Translations under genes and position numbers: made by a program
In this document: positions 34,938-42,866 of the stretch, in pieces
Position numbering within the stretch: position 1 is the stretch's first letter
Layout: each line of letters opens with the position of its first letter
The notes under the pieces: model-generated
What the model was told of the DNA's origin: nothing
Seen by the model: the letters and a program-made list of their open reading frames with translations, nothing else
Database searches by the model: none
DNA from: Streptomyces pactum
Lineage (GTDB): Bacteria > Actinomycetota > Actinomycetes > Streptomycetales > Streptomycetaceae
Length of the DNA stretch: 64,000 bases
Assembly: GCF_016031615.1 (NCBI RefSeq)
Contig: NZ_JACYXC010000001.1
Coordinates: 3,906,001-3,970,000, forward strand
Direction of reading: 5' to 3'

Positions 34938-37900
34938 TTATGAGGATGACGCCGCGGCGCCGGCGGACGCCGGTTCCGCAGCGGAGGGCTCGGAAGCGGT
35001 GCCTGACCGGCCGGCGTCGTCGGCCGCCTCCTGGATGAACGTCCAGTCCCAGACACTGAGCGGCGGGTCGATGCCCTGGCGGGCGGGGCGGGTGGTGCCG
35101 TTGGTGTCGGTGGCGGCGAGGATCTCCTTGAACACCAGGTCCACCGCGACCGTGCCCACGCGCTTGTCCACGTCCCGCTGGAGGCACACGCCGGTGCGCA
35201 GCTCCTGGAGCGCGTTGACCACCTTGGCGTCCGTCTCCGCGCGCCCCAGCAGCGGCGCCACCAGCGCCGCCTCCTGGGCCGACTTCTGCTTGAACGCGAA
35301 GACGGTGTGGATCTGGTTGGCGCCGCCGCTGCGGGCCTCGGAGTCCTCGATCTGCACCAGGTCGATGGCCTGCTGGGTGATCAGCACGGTGACCGCCAGG
35401 TAGGAGCGGCCCTGCTTGAGCGCGCGCCGCATCAGGTCCCGGCCGCTCTCGGTGGCGGTGACCACGTAGGCCTCGTCCACGAAGAGCGCCTTGGGCCGCA
35501 GCCCGACCTGCCCGGTGACCGGGTTGTTCTCGTACCCGACGTCGAGCATCTGGCTGCCCAGCTCCACCACCGCCATCAGCGCGGTGGCCGCCAGCCGCTC
35601 GGCCGGGTTCCAGTTCTTCGGGTCGGTGGAGGCCGGCGACTGGTAGCCGCGCAGCGTGATCACCGTACGCCGCTTGCGCACGCTGGACAGCGGCATCGGC
35701 CGCTCGGCGAAGGCCAGCCGGGCGTACGGCAGGGTGCGCAGCTCGGTCAGGAGCATCTGCGCCAGCTTCAGCTCCTTGGCGGCCTCCCGGTCCCCCTCCT
35801 GCACCGCGTGCTCGTAGGCGCGCTCGACCTCGTCCACCACCTGCCACAGGGTGGGCCGCGGCACCTTGGCGTCGGCCGGGCGGCCGGAGAAGCCCTCCTC
35901 GACCGCCTGCCGGACCGCGGAGTTGTACCGGCCGACCACGGTGGCCATGGCCTCGATGACCGGCAGCCGCACCCGCTGGTAGTCCTCGTCGCCGAGGAAG
36001 CCGCGGAGCATGCTCTCCGCGAGCAGCCGGCCGGAGGGCACGTCGCGGGCGATGACCCACGGGTCGAGCACCCCGGACTGGCCCTTGAGCAGGTCCACCA
36101 CCTCGGTGTCGTCCCAGAACGCCCGGTTCACCGGCTGGAACCGGCTCTGCGGGGTGCCCAGGATGCCGGCGTCCGCGTCCGCGGAGAACCCGGGGTCGTT
36201 CACCTGCGCGCCGAAGGCCAGGTAGTAGCACATCTGGGCGAAGTCGGTCTTGGGGTCGATCACCAGGCAGCGGACGCCCGATTCCGACTCCTCGTAGAAC
36301 TTCTGCAGCGCCAGCGAGGACTTGCCACCGCCGGACGCGCCCACGATGGCCACCCCGCCGCCGTCGTTGCGGGCCGGGCCCACGTGCAGCGAGTAGTGGA
36401 CCGGCATCTTCCCGGCCCAGCCGACGAGGTTGCCGACCCAGCCGAGCCGCTTGCCGGAGCGGTGCTCGGGGTTGTCGCCGATCTCGGTGCCGGCGGTCGG
36501 CAGCCCGGCGCCCATCTGCTCCACCTCCTGGAGGCGGAGGTAGGGGGCGATGGGGAGCTTGGGCGCGTCCCCGGGCAGCTGCGACTGGAGCAGCCGCCAC
36601 TGCTGGCGGGTCGGGCGCAGCAGGGTGACCTTCAGGTCCTGCTTGAACTGCAGCTCCAGCACCCGGCGGCGGCGCTCCAGCTCCCGCACGTCCGGTGCGG
36701 AGATGGTGAACCGGATCTGCGCCTCCATCCCGGGCATCTTGTGCTCGTCGATGTCCTCGCAGAGCGTCTTGGCCCGGCTGACCTGGGAGGCCAGCTTGGC
36801 GTCCGGGGTGCGCCCGGAGTTGGTCATGTCGTTCAGCTCGTCGACCAGGTTGCCGCGGATCTTGTCCGCCCGGTCCTTGAACCGCGCGTGCGGGATCAGC
36901 GTGAAGCGCATGTCGATCTCGACCGGGAAGTCCAGGTGCTGGGCGGCGTACCGGGCCCAGGCGGTGGACTGCCGGAACCGGGTCTCGGCCGGCCAGTTCG
37001 CCGCCACCAGGGTGGTGGTGTGGCTGGTCTGCCGGGCGCCGGTCTCCTCGTCGTACTGGTGCAGCACGATGTGCGTCTTTCGGTTCTCGCCGGAGAAGTC
37101 CACCACCAGGTCGAACTGGTCCGGGCCCCAGGAACGGGAGCCGAGCACCGGCTCGGGCGGCACCGGGATGTCGCCGAAGAGCGGCTTGCGGATCAGCCAG
37201 ACCAGCTCCTGGCGGGTGAGCGGGCTGCCGCCGAGGGTCTCCAGGGACTCGTGCACCTCCACGGCGACCTGCGTCCAGTGGGCCAGCAGGGCCGGGTTGA
37301 GGTACTCGTCGGAGACGCCGGTGGCGGCGGCGGTCACCTTGTCGGCCGCGCCGTTGACCCCGCGCAGCAGGCCCACGCCCTCCTGCGGCTCCTCGTCCTC
37401 GGGCAGCACCCCGGTGCCGCCCCGCTTGAGGTTGCCCAGCTTCACCAGCAGGACGTTCCGCTCCCGCATGGCGCCGATGCGCTCCTGGTACTCGGCCTTG
37501 CGGTAGTTGTACGCCTTGTAGTTGGGCGTCGGGTCCCAGGCCACCGCGTTGAGCTCCTCGGCCCAGGTGAGCGCGGTGATCGGCTGGTAGACCTTGCGGT
37601 AGTGGCACTCGACGTTCCGGTCGGCGCGGGCCAGGTTCAGCAGCGCGCGGGCCGGGGTCTCCGCCATCGCCTGGAGCTCAGCGGCGTTCAGGTACTCGTC
37701 GATGGAGGTGGGCAGGACCAGCCCGGTCCACACCGAGTCGCCGTGGATGAAGATCATGTCGTCGGCGTAGCGGTACGGCAGGCGGAGGTCCTCGCGGCGT
37801 GACGCGGCGGTGCCGGACGAGGCGGAGCCGGAGTTCCGGGAACCGCCCTTGCCGCCCTTGCCGCTCGCGCCGCCCTTGCCCTGGCCCTGCGCGGCGCCCT

Positions 37901-37976
37901 TCTTGGGCGACAGCGCGGCCACGACGAGGGCGACGACGAAGAACACCACGGCCACGGCCGGAATGATCAGGAGCAT
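34938..37976 (-). CDS. VirB4/TrbE-like ATPase of a conjugation-type apparatus
   Basis: A 1012-aa ATPase that would drive assembly or translocation by a type IV-like secretion machine. The N terminus is one membrane helix (LLIIPAVAVVFFVVALVVAAL). After about 500 residues of the VirB4 N-terminal domain come the Walker A loop IVGASGGGKSSLALQ (near 543), the segment CLVIDPKTDFAQMCYY, and Walker B in ALFVDEAYVV (near 829), then VFAFKQKSAQEAALVAPLLG. No relaxase or VirD4 coupling protein is encoded next to it. It overlaps nothing but is 7 bp after the small membrane gene, in the middle of a tight minus-strand operon. Confidence 0.85.
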   Translation of the reverse strand: MLLIIPAVAVVFFVVALVVAALSPKKGAAQGQGKGGASGKGGKGGSRNSGSASSGTAASRREDLRLPYRYADDMIFIHGDSVWTGLVLPTSIDEYLNAAELQAMAETPARALLNLARADRNVECHYRKVYQPITALTWAEELNAVAWDPTPNYKAYNYRKAEYQERIGAMRERNVLLVKLGNLKRGGTGVLPEDEEPQEGVGLLRGVNGAADKVTAAATGVSDEYLNPALLAHWTQVAVEVHESLETLGGSPLTRQELVWLIRKPLFGDIPVPPEPVLGSRSWGPDQFDLVVDFSGENRKTHIVLHQYDEETGARQTSHTTTLVAANWPAETRFRQSTAWARYAAQHLDFPVEIDMRFTLIPHARFKDRADKIRGNLVDELNDMTNSGRTPDAKLASQVSRAKTLCEDIDEHKMPGMEAQIRFTISAPDVRELERRRRVLELQFKQDLKVTLLRPTRQQWRLLQSQLPGDAPKLPIAPYLRLQEVEQMGAGLPTAGTEIGDNPEHRSGKRLGWVGNLVGWAGKMPVHYSLHVGPARNDGGGVAIVGASGGGKSSLALQKFYEESESGVRCLVIDPKTDFAQMCYYLAFGAQVNDPGFSADADAGILGTPQSRFQPVNRAFWDDTEVVDLLKGQSGVLDPWVIARDVPSGRLLAESMLRGFLGDEDYQRVRLPVIEAMATVVGRYNSAVRQAVEEGFSGRPADAKVPRPTLWQVVDEVERAYEHAVQEGDREAAKELKLAQMLLTELRTLPYARLAFAERPMPLSSVRKRRTVITLRGYQSPASTDPKNWNPAERLAATALMAVVELGSQMLDVGYENNPVTGQVGLRPKALFVDEAYVVTATESGRDLMRRALKQGRSYLAVTVLITQQAIDLVQIEDSEARSGGANQIHTVFAFKQKSAQEAALVAPLLGRAETDAKVVNALQELRTGVCLQRDVDKRVGTVAVDLVFKEILAATDTNGTTRPARQGIDPPLSVWDWTFIQEAADDAGRSGTASEPSAAEPASAGAAASSS

Positions 37977-37983
37977 CTGCTAC

Positions 37984-38511
37984 TCAACTCTGCGGAGGCG
38001 GGTCGGACAGCGGGCCCGGCGCACGGCCGGCGGTGCCCGTGGAGAAGGACGTGCCCTGCTGGGCCGCGGCCTCGCGGGCCGCGGCGTACCTGCGGTGCCA
38101 GCGGGGCGAGCCGGGGGTCCAGAGGATGACCTGCCAGTGGAGTTCCTCCGGCTCGCGGTCCGCGCCCAGGCCCTGCAGCCGCTTGGGCTGCAGCCAGTAG
38201 TCGGCGCGGACCACCAGTTCCTGGCTGAGGGTGAGCGTGGAGGACAGCGGCCGGCCCCAGACGAAGTACACGGCGACCGGCGGGCCGAAGTACAGCAGGG
38301 ACGTCAGCAGCGACAGACCCAGGAACGGCACCACGGACGAGACGGCGGTCAGCAGCACGACCCAGGCGATGCCGCTGACGAAGGAGGCCCCCAGGGCCGG
38401 CAGCAGCAGCCCGGGGAGCGGGATGTTCCCCCAGTTCCAGATGCGCTTGGGGCGCGTCAGCAGATCGGTGTGGTCGTACGCGACCAGCGGCTCCGGCGGG
38501 TCCTCCGCCAC
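37984..38511 (-). CDS. Small membrane protein, VirB3/PrgI-like
   Basis: A 175-aa protein with two adjacent membrane segments (LLPALGASFVSGIAWVVLLT and VVPFLGLSLLTSLLYFGPPV) near the N terminus and a soluble C-terminal half with a Trp/Arg-rich segment (LHWQVILWTPGSPRWHRRY). The plan and its position directly ahead of the VirB4-like gene resemble the VirB3/TcpE/PrgI proteins that bind the VirB4 ATPase. Sequence similarity is too weak to be sure. It lies 7 bp upstream of the ATPase gene. Confidence 0.6.
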   Translation of the reverse strand: MAEDPPEPLVAYDHTDLLTRPKRIWNWGNIPLPGLLLPALGASFVSGIAWVVLLTAVSSVVPFLGLSLLTSLLYFGPPVAVYFVWGRPLSSTLTLSQELVVRADYWLQPKRLQGLGADREPEELHWQVILWTPGSPRWHRRYAAAREAAAQQGTSFSTGTAGRAPGPLSDPPPQS

Positions 38512-38607
38512 AGGACACCTCCCCTCTCTCGGTAGCTCCGGTCAACGGCGGCGTCCGCCGGGGGCCGGGGCGGCCGGTTCGGCCCGGACCACCCCGCCGG
38601 GGACGCC

Positions 38608-38895
38608 TTACGGGGTGTTGGTCGGGCCGTTGCCGATGTCGTTGCCGAGGTCGAACAGCACGGTGGTCAGGCCGGCGGCGCCGGCGATCAGGATGGTCGC
38701 CACCGCGATCAGACCCACGCCCTGGAACGCCTCCCGCATGCCGTCGCCCTTCTTGACCGACATCAGCAGCCGGAAGCCGAGGAACATCAAGGAGAGCGTG
38801 ACCAGCGCGATGCTGATCGGCGTGAGGACGCCGAAGATGTTGTTCTTGAGGTCGTCCACGCTGTTCGCGGCCAGCAGCTGCGTGTTGTTGTACAT
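38608..38895 (-). CDS. Pilin-like small membrane protein (VirB2/TrbC-like)
   Basis: A 95-aa protein with two hydrophobic helices: IFGVLTPISIALVTLSLMFLGF and GVGLIAVATILIAGAAGLTT, separated by a short basic loop (RLLMSVKKGDGMRE). This is the VirB2/TrbC pilin shape. Start ATG 38895 has the ribosome binding site AAGGGAAGAG; a longer in-frame start upstream would add a proline-rich N terminus and is less likely. It sits between the TcpC-like and VirB3-like genes in the operon. The acidic, Asn-rich ends (MYNNTQLLAANSVDDLKNN and DLGNDIGNGPTNTP) are unusual for a pilin. Confidence 0.6.
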   Translation of the reverse strand: MYNNTQLLAANSVDDLKNNIFGVLTPISIALVTLSLMFLGFRLLMSVKKGDGMREAFQGVGLIAVATILIAGAAGLTTVLFDLGNDIGNGPTNTP

Positions 38896-38973
38896 CTCTT
38901 CCCTTTCGAGCGAGGGGTCCGGCGCCGGCCGGCCCGGTACGGGTGCACCGGGCCCGTGCCCGGGCATCTCGCG

Positions 38974-40647
38974 CTAGCGCTTGGTGGGTTGTCCCGCCGT
39001 CCGGTCCGGGCCCGAGAGGTTCCCGGGCGTCGCCGACGGCGGGGTGGTCTTGTCGTCCTTCGGGGCGGTCTCGGGGACCTTGGCCGCGCCGCCCTTGTGG
39101 TCGAGCACGGCGCCGTTGACGTCCTTGATGAACCAGCCCTGAGCGGTGTTCTCCAGGGTCACGCGGTAGGAGTGGACCGCGCCCACGCCGTCGGCGCCGT
39201 TCCAGCGCACCGACACGCGGGCCAGCACCGTGTCCCCGGGGCGGTACCGCACCGCAGCTCCGGCGCGGGTGCCCGCCGGGGCCAGCGCCTCGGCCGTGGT
39301 GATCTCCGGCTTCCCCCACGCCCCGTGCAGCCCGCCGGTGGCCCGCGCCGTGGCGTCGGGCATGGTGAAGCGGGCCAGCGCGGTGGCGTCCGAGGACCCC
39401 CAGGCGGTGAAGAAGCCGGGCAGCACCCGGGTGGCCAGGTTGTCCGAGAGCGCCTGGTCCACGACCGGTTCGTCGATCGCCGGGGCCTTGCCGCCGGGCG
39501 GCAGCGGCATGACGCCGACCTGGCCGACGACCTTCAGCCCCTGGCCGGTCCGCAGGTCGCGGACGTACACCGGGACGGTGAGCGCGGCGACCTGCCCGGT
39601 GCTCAGCCGCACCCGGACGCCCAGGTAGCGGCCGTGCCCGGCGTACTCGGGGATCGGCTCGGCGCTGCCGTCCCAGGCGGCGGACTCGGCGGTCTGCGAA
39701 CCGCTGCCGGTCCACCCGCAGTTGGTCTCGACCCCGGCCGAGACGAAGCGGGCCAGCTCCGCGGAGCGCTCCTCCTCGGTCTTCTCGGAGAAGGTCATGC
39801 AGAGCATGGCGTACTCCTCGGCGAAGGTCGCGGCGGCGTCCAGCGGGAAGGAGGTGAGCCGGTAGCGGTCCACGTCCCGCTGGGACAGGGCGGCGGTGCT
39901 GGTGCTGCCCGACTTGCCGATGACCAGGCCCATCACGGTGCAGGAGCCCAGCGCGAACAGGCAGGTGGTGGCCAGGACGGTGGCCCGCAGCGCCACATGG
40001 GTGCGCCGGCCGGAGGTGGCGATCCGTCCGCCGGGCGCCGGGACGTCGAACGCCTTGCCCGACGTGCCCTTGGCCGCCTTGCCGACCCTGGCCGCCTTGC
40101 CGGACTTCCCGGCCTTGCCGGACGTCCCGCCCGCGGCCGCGTTGCCGGCCGTGGCCGGTGCGCCGCCCTCCGCCGCCGGGGCCGACCGGCCGTCCGTCGT
40201 CCCGGCCCCGGGCGCGGTGTGCGCCGTACCCGGCCCCGGCCCGGTGCCGGGCCGGGTGCCCGGGGTCTCCTCCCGCGCGGCGTCCGCCGCCGGGGCGGAG
40301 GCCCCGCCACGGGACTTCTTCCGCCCGGCGGCCCGCTCCGCGCGGGCGGCCTTCTTCCGCTCGTACTCCGCCTTCCGCTCGCGCCGCCGGCGCTCGCGCT
40401 TCTCCTGCTTGGTCTCCGCGTCCGGCCGCGGGCCGGGGTCCCGGGGCGGCAGGGTCGGGACGGCGGCCTGGCCCGGCGGCACCGCGGCCTGCGGGGCGCT
40501 GCGCACCCAGGCCGCGGCGACCTGGGCGCGCGCCACGTCGGAGGGGACGCGCTGCTGCGGAGCGGTCGCGGGCGCACCGAAGGATGCGGGGTGCCCGGGT
40601 GCCGGGCCTCCGCCGACCCCGCCAGCACTGCTGTTGTGGTCTGTCAT
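38974..40647 (-). CDS. TcpC/VirB8-like conjugal transfer protein
   Basis: A 557-aa protein and first gene of the minus-strand operon. The first 230 residues are Ala/Lys/Arg-rich and unstructured; a lysine-arginine stretch (KREKRERRRRERKAEYERKK-like) precedes a single membrane helix (VALRATVLATTCLFALGSCT). The extracellular C-terminal part has two NTF2-like repeats typical of TcpC/VirB8 proteins: ATFAEEYAMLCMTF in the first, LPGFFTAWGSSDATALARF in the second, ending with RVTLENTAQGWFIKDVNGAV. Start ATG 40647 has GGAGA ten bases upstream. Likely the inner-membrane core component; inferred from domain shape and neighbours. Confidence 0.7.
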   Translation of the reverse strand: MTDHNSSAGGVGGGPAPGHPASFGAPATAPQQRVPSDVARAQVAAAWVRSAPQAAVPPGQAAVPTLPPRDPGPRPDAETKQEKRERRRRERKAEYERKKAARAERAAGRKKSRGGASAPAADAAREETPGTRPGTGPGPGTAHTAPGAGTTDGRSAPAAEGGAPATAGNAAAGGTSGKAGKSGKAARVGKAAKGTSGKAFDVPAPGGRIATSGRRTHVALRATVLATTCLFALGSCTVMGLVIGKSGSTSTAALSQRDVDRYRLTSFPLDAAATFAEEYAMLCMTFSEKTEEERSAELARFVSAGVETNCGWTGSGSQTAESAAWDGSAEPIPEYAGHGRYLGVRVRLSTGQVAALTVPVYVRDLRTGQGLKVVGQVGVMPLPPGGKAPAIDEPVVDQALSDNLATRVLPGFFTAWGSSDATALARFTMPDATARATGGLHGAWGKPEITTAEALAPAGTRAGAAVRYRPGDTVLARVSVRWNGADGVGAVHSYRVTLENTAQGWFIKDVNGAVLDHKGGAAKVPETAPKDDKTTPPSATPGNLSGPDRTAGQPTKR

Positions 40648-40969
40648 CGAGTCGGTGTCTCCAACGGGTGCTCTCTGCTGCCTGCCGTCGGCACCCGCCA
40701 CACGTCCGCCGGGTGCTGACGGGCAGTCTGACAAACGGCTGTCGCAGCGCCGGGCGGCCATTTCCTCAAGCGGGGACGGCCGCGGAAGCGTCAGGGAAAG
40801 CGCGGGGAAAGGGGGGACCGGCACGGTGTGCGGTGCGCGGGTGGCCTGATACAGGCATCGGCGACCATGTGCCCGGACCGCGGCCCCGCCGACCCCCGAC
40901 CCCGACGACCAGCCGGCCGGCCGGAACAGCCGGCCGCCCGAACCAGCCGACCATGCCGAAGGACGAGCG

Positions 40970-41863
40970 TTGAGCGAGCAGCACGCGCAACCGACCCCCC
41001 ACGACCCGCGTGCTCAGGGGGGCATACCGCCGCAGGGCGGCACGCCGCAGCAGCAGGGGGGCACCTCACCGCAGGGCGGCACGCCGCCGCACGGGGGCAC
41101 GCCGCAGCACGCGGCAGCCGCCCAGGCGTACCCGCCGCCCGGTCAGGGGCAGCCCGGGCCGGGCCAGGGACCGCACGTCCAGGGGCAGGGGGCGGGCTAC
41201 GGTCCGGGGCCGGTGCCGCCGGGCGGTGCGCAGCAGCCGCAGCAGGCCGGATACGGCCGGCAGGCGCCGTACGTCCAGGAGCCGCAGCAGGCCCAGCCAC
41301 CCCAGCAGGCGCCGGCGCAGCCGCAGCAGCCGCAGGGGTACGGGCCGCAGGCGCAGCCGGTGTACGGCCCGCCGCAGGAGCCCCGGCAGCAGCCGCCGGG
41401 CATGCCGGGGGCGCCGCAGCCGATGGTGCAGCCGTCGGTCGCGATGGCGGTCCAGCAGTCGCTGCCGCAGATGTACCAGGCCGAGCGGGCCTGGGTGGCC
41501 GGCTACAGACCGGGCAACCCCTGGCAGGCGGTGCTCTGCCTGCAGTCCCCGCAGGGGATCATGACCTATCCGCTCACCCCCAACACGCTGCCCGAACTGC
41601 TCGACGACCTGCTCCAGGTCGCGCAGGAGCAACTGGGGGTCGGCGCCGAACCGGGCGAGGACGAGGCACCCGGCGCGGAGCCGGCCACGCCGGCGCCGGA
41701 AGGGACCGACGAGACCGCGCCGGCCGGGAAGGAGAACCGGCTGGCCCGCCTGTCGGGCTGGGCCACGGTGCACGAGCTGTGGGAACGGGAGGACCCCACG
41801 GCGCGGATCATCATGTTCGCCGGGGTGGCCGCGCTGCTGCTCCTGGGCATCATCCTGGCCTGA
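40970..41863 (+). CDS. Proline/glutamine-rich protein with C-terminal membrane anchor
   Basis: A 297-aa protein starting with TTG at 40970 (AAGGA upstream). The first 155 residues are G/P/Q repeats (GGTPQQQGGTSPQGGTPPHG, then QQPQQAGYGRQAPYVQ). A small globular region follows (MYQAERAWVAGYRPGNPWQA, VLCLQSPQGIMTYPLTPN). The last 20 residues form one membrane helix (IIMFAGVAALLLLGIILA). It is divergent from the secretion operon and shares its control region; function unknown. The tail-anchored plan suggests a cytoplasmic domain held at the membrane. Confidence 0.65.
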   Translation: MSEQHAQPTPHDPRAQGGIPPQGGTPQQQGGTSPQGGTPPHGGTPQHAAAAQAYPPPGQGQPGPGQGPHVQGQGAGYGPGPVPPGGAQQPQQAGYGRQAPYVQEPQQAQPPQQAPAQPQQPQGYGPQAQPVYGPPQEPRQQPPGMPGAPQPMVQPSVAMAVQQSLPQMYQAERAWVAGYRPGNPWQAVLCLQSPQGIMTYPLTPNTLPELLDDLLQVAQEQLGVGAEPGEDEAPGAEPATPAPEGTDETAPAGKENRLARLSGWATVHELWEREDPTARIIMFAGVAALLLLGIILA

Positions 41864-42136
41864 CGCCCGCGGCGCGCCGGCCCGTGCCGGCGACCGGGGC
41901 CGGCCACGGCCACCGCGCCGCCGGCGGGCGGGTGGCACCCGCGGAAGGCGGGACCGCGGCCGGGACGCACCCGCCCCGCGCGGCCGGCAGCCCCGCCGGT
42001 GCACTCCCCGCCCTTTTCCTCACCGCTGTCCCCGTGAGGAAAGCGCGTGGTCCGGCTGCTACACGCAGCTCATACCGTGACACGGTCACCTCACCCCCGA
42101 GGCCGCACCGGCAGATGACAAGGGAGTAGCGCGGGC

Positions 42137-42856
42137 ATGGAGTTGGACCCCGACCAGAAGCGCAAGGGGTTCCTGGCGCTGGCCGTGCTGGGCCTCCTCC
42201 TCGTCGCCGTGCTGGTCGTCTTCACCGTCTTCGACGGGGAGGAGGACGGCCGGGCCGGCGGTGGCGGTACGCGTCCCACGGCGACCGGCGAACCGGGCGG
42301 CGACGACCTGCCGCCGGGCGGTGACACCCCACCGGGGGGCGGCGGCACGTCCGGCGGCGGCACCGGGGCGGCCGGCGGCGACGTCGCCGAGCTGCCCGAG
42401 CCGCAGCCCGTGGTGCCGATGTCCGAGGTCGGCGCGGCACACGAGGTGATGGCCAGGTACCTGGCCGGGACCGCCACCTACGACCACGCCAGCGACCCGG
42501 AGGAGTGGCGGCGCCCGCTGACGGAGCTCATCACCGATGACACCGCCATCCGCGACGAGACCTCCCTGCCCACCGGGCAGGAGTGGGACCAGTGCAAGGC
42601 GGACCGCTGCACCTCGCGCGGCAAGGCCACCGTCATGCGGGACGCGCTGGTCTCCAACGACCTGGTGAAGGGCGGCGGCCGGCAGATCTCCACGGTGATC
42701 CAGCTGGACACCACGCGCACCGCGAAGGGCGAGCGGACCACCGAGTCCAACCTGTGGCTGGTGACCGCGGTGAGCGGGCGCGGCGGGGACTGGAAGGTCT
42801 CCGGTATCAGTCTCTTCGGGCTCGGGAACGTCGGCTCGTCCGACCAGGCCGGATAG
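42137..42856 (+). CDS. Membrane-anchored secreted protein of the secretion cluster
   Basis: A 239-aa protein: residues about 12-33 form one membrane helix (FLALAVLGLLLVAVLVVFTV), then a G/P/T-rich linker of 55 residues and a globular extracellular domain beginning VVPMSEVGAAHEVMARYLAG. The last 100 residues contain a C-x4-C pair (QCKADRC) and a TTESNLWLVTAV strand; the shape again resembles NTF2-like/VirB8-type domains (EVMARYLAGTATYDHASDPE, TVIQLDTTRTAKGERTTESN). It ends 10 bp before the peptidoglycan hydrolase gene, so the two are likely co-expressed. Function inferred only as an accessory of the apparatus. Confidence 0.65.
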   Translation: MELDPDQKRKGFLALAVLGLLLVAVLVVFTVFDGEEDGRAGGGGTRPTATGEPGGDDLPPGGDTPPGGGGTSGGGTGAAGGDVAELPEPQPVVPMSEVGAAHEVMARYLAGTATYDHASDPEEWRRPLTELITDDTAIRDETSLPTGQEWDQCKADRCTSRGKATVMRDALVSNDLVKGGGRQISTVIQLDTTRTAKGERTTESNLWLVTAVSGRGGDWKVSGISLFGLGNVGSSDQAG

Positions 42857-42866
42857 CGAGGCGCAG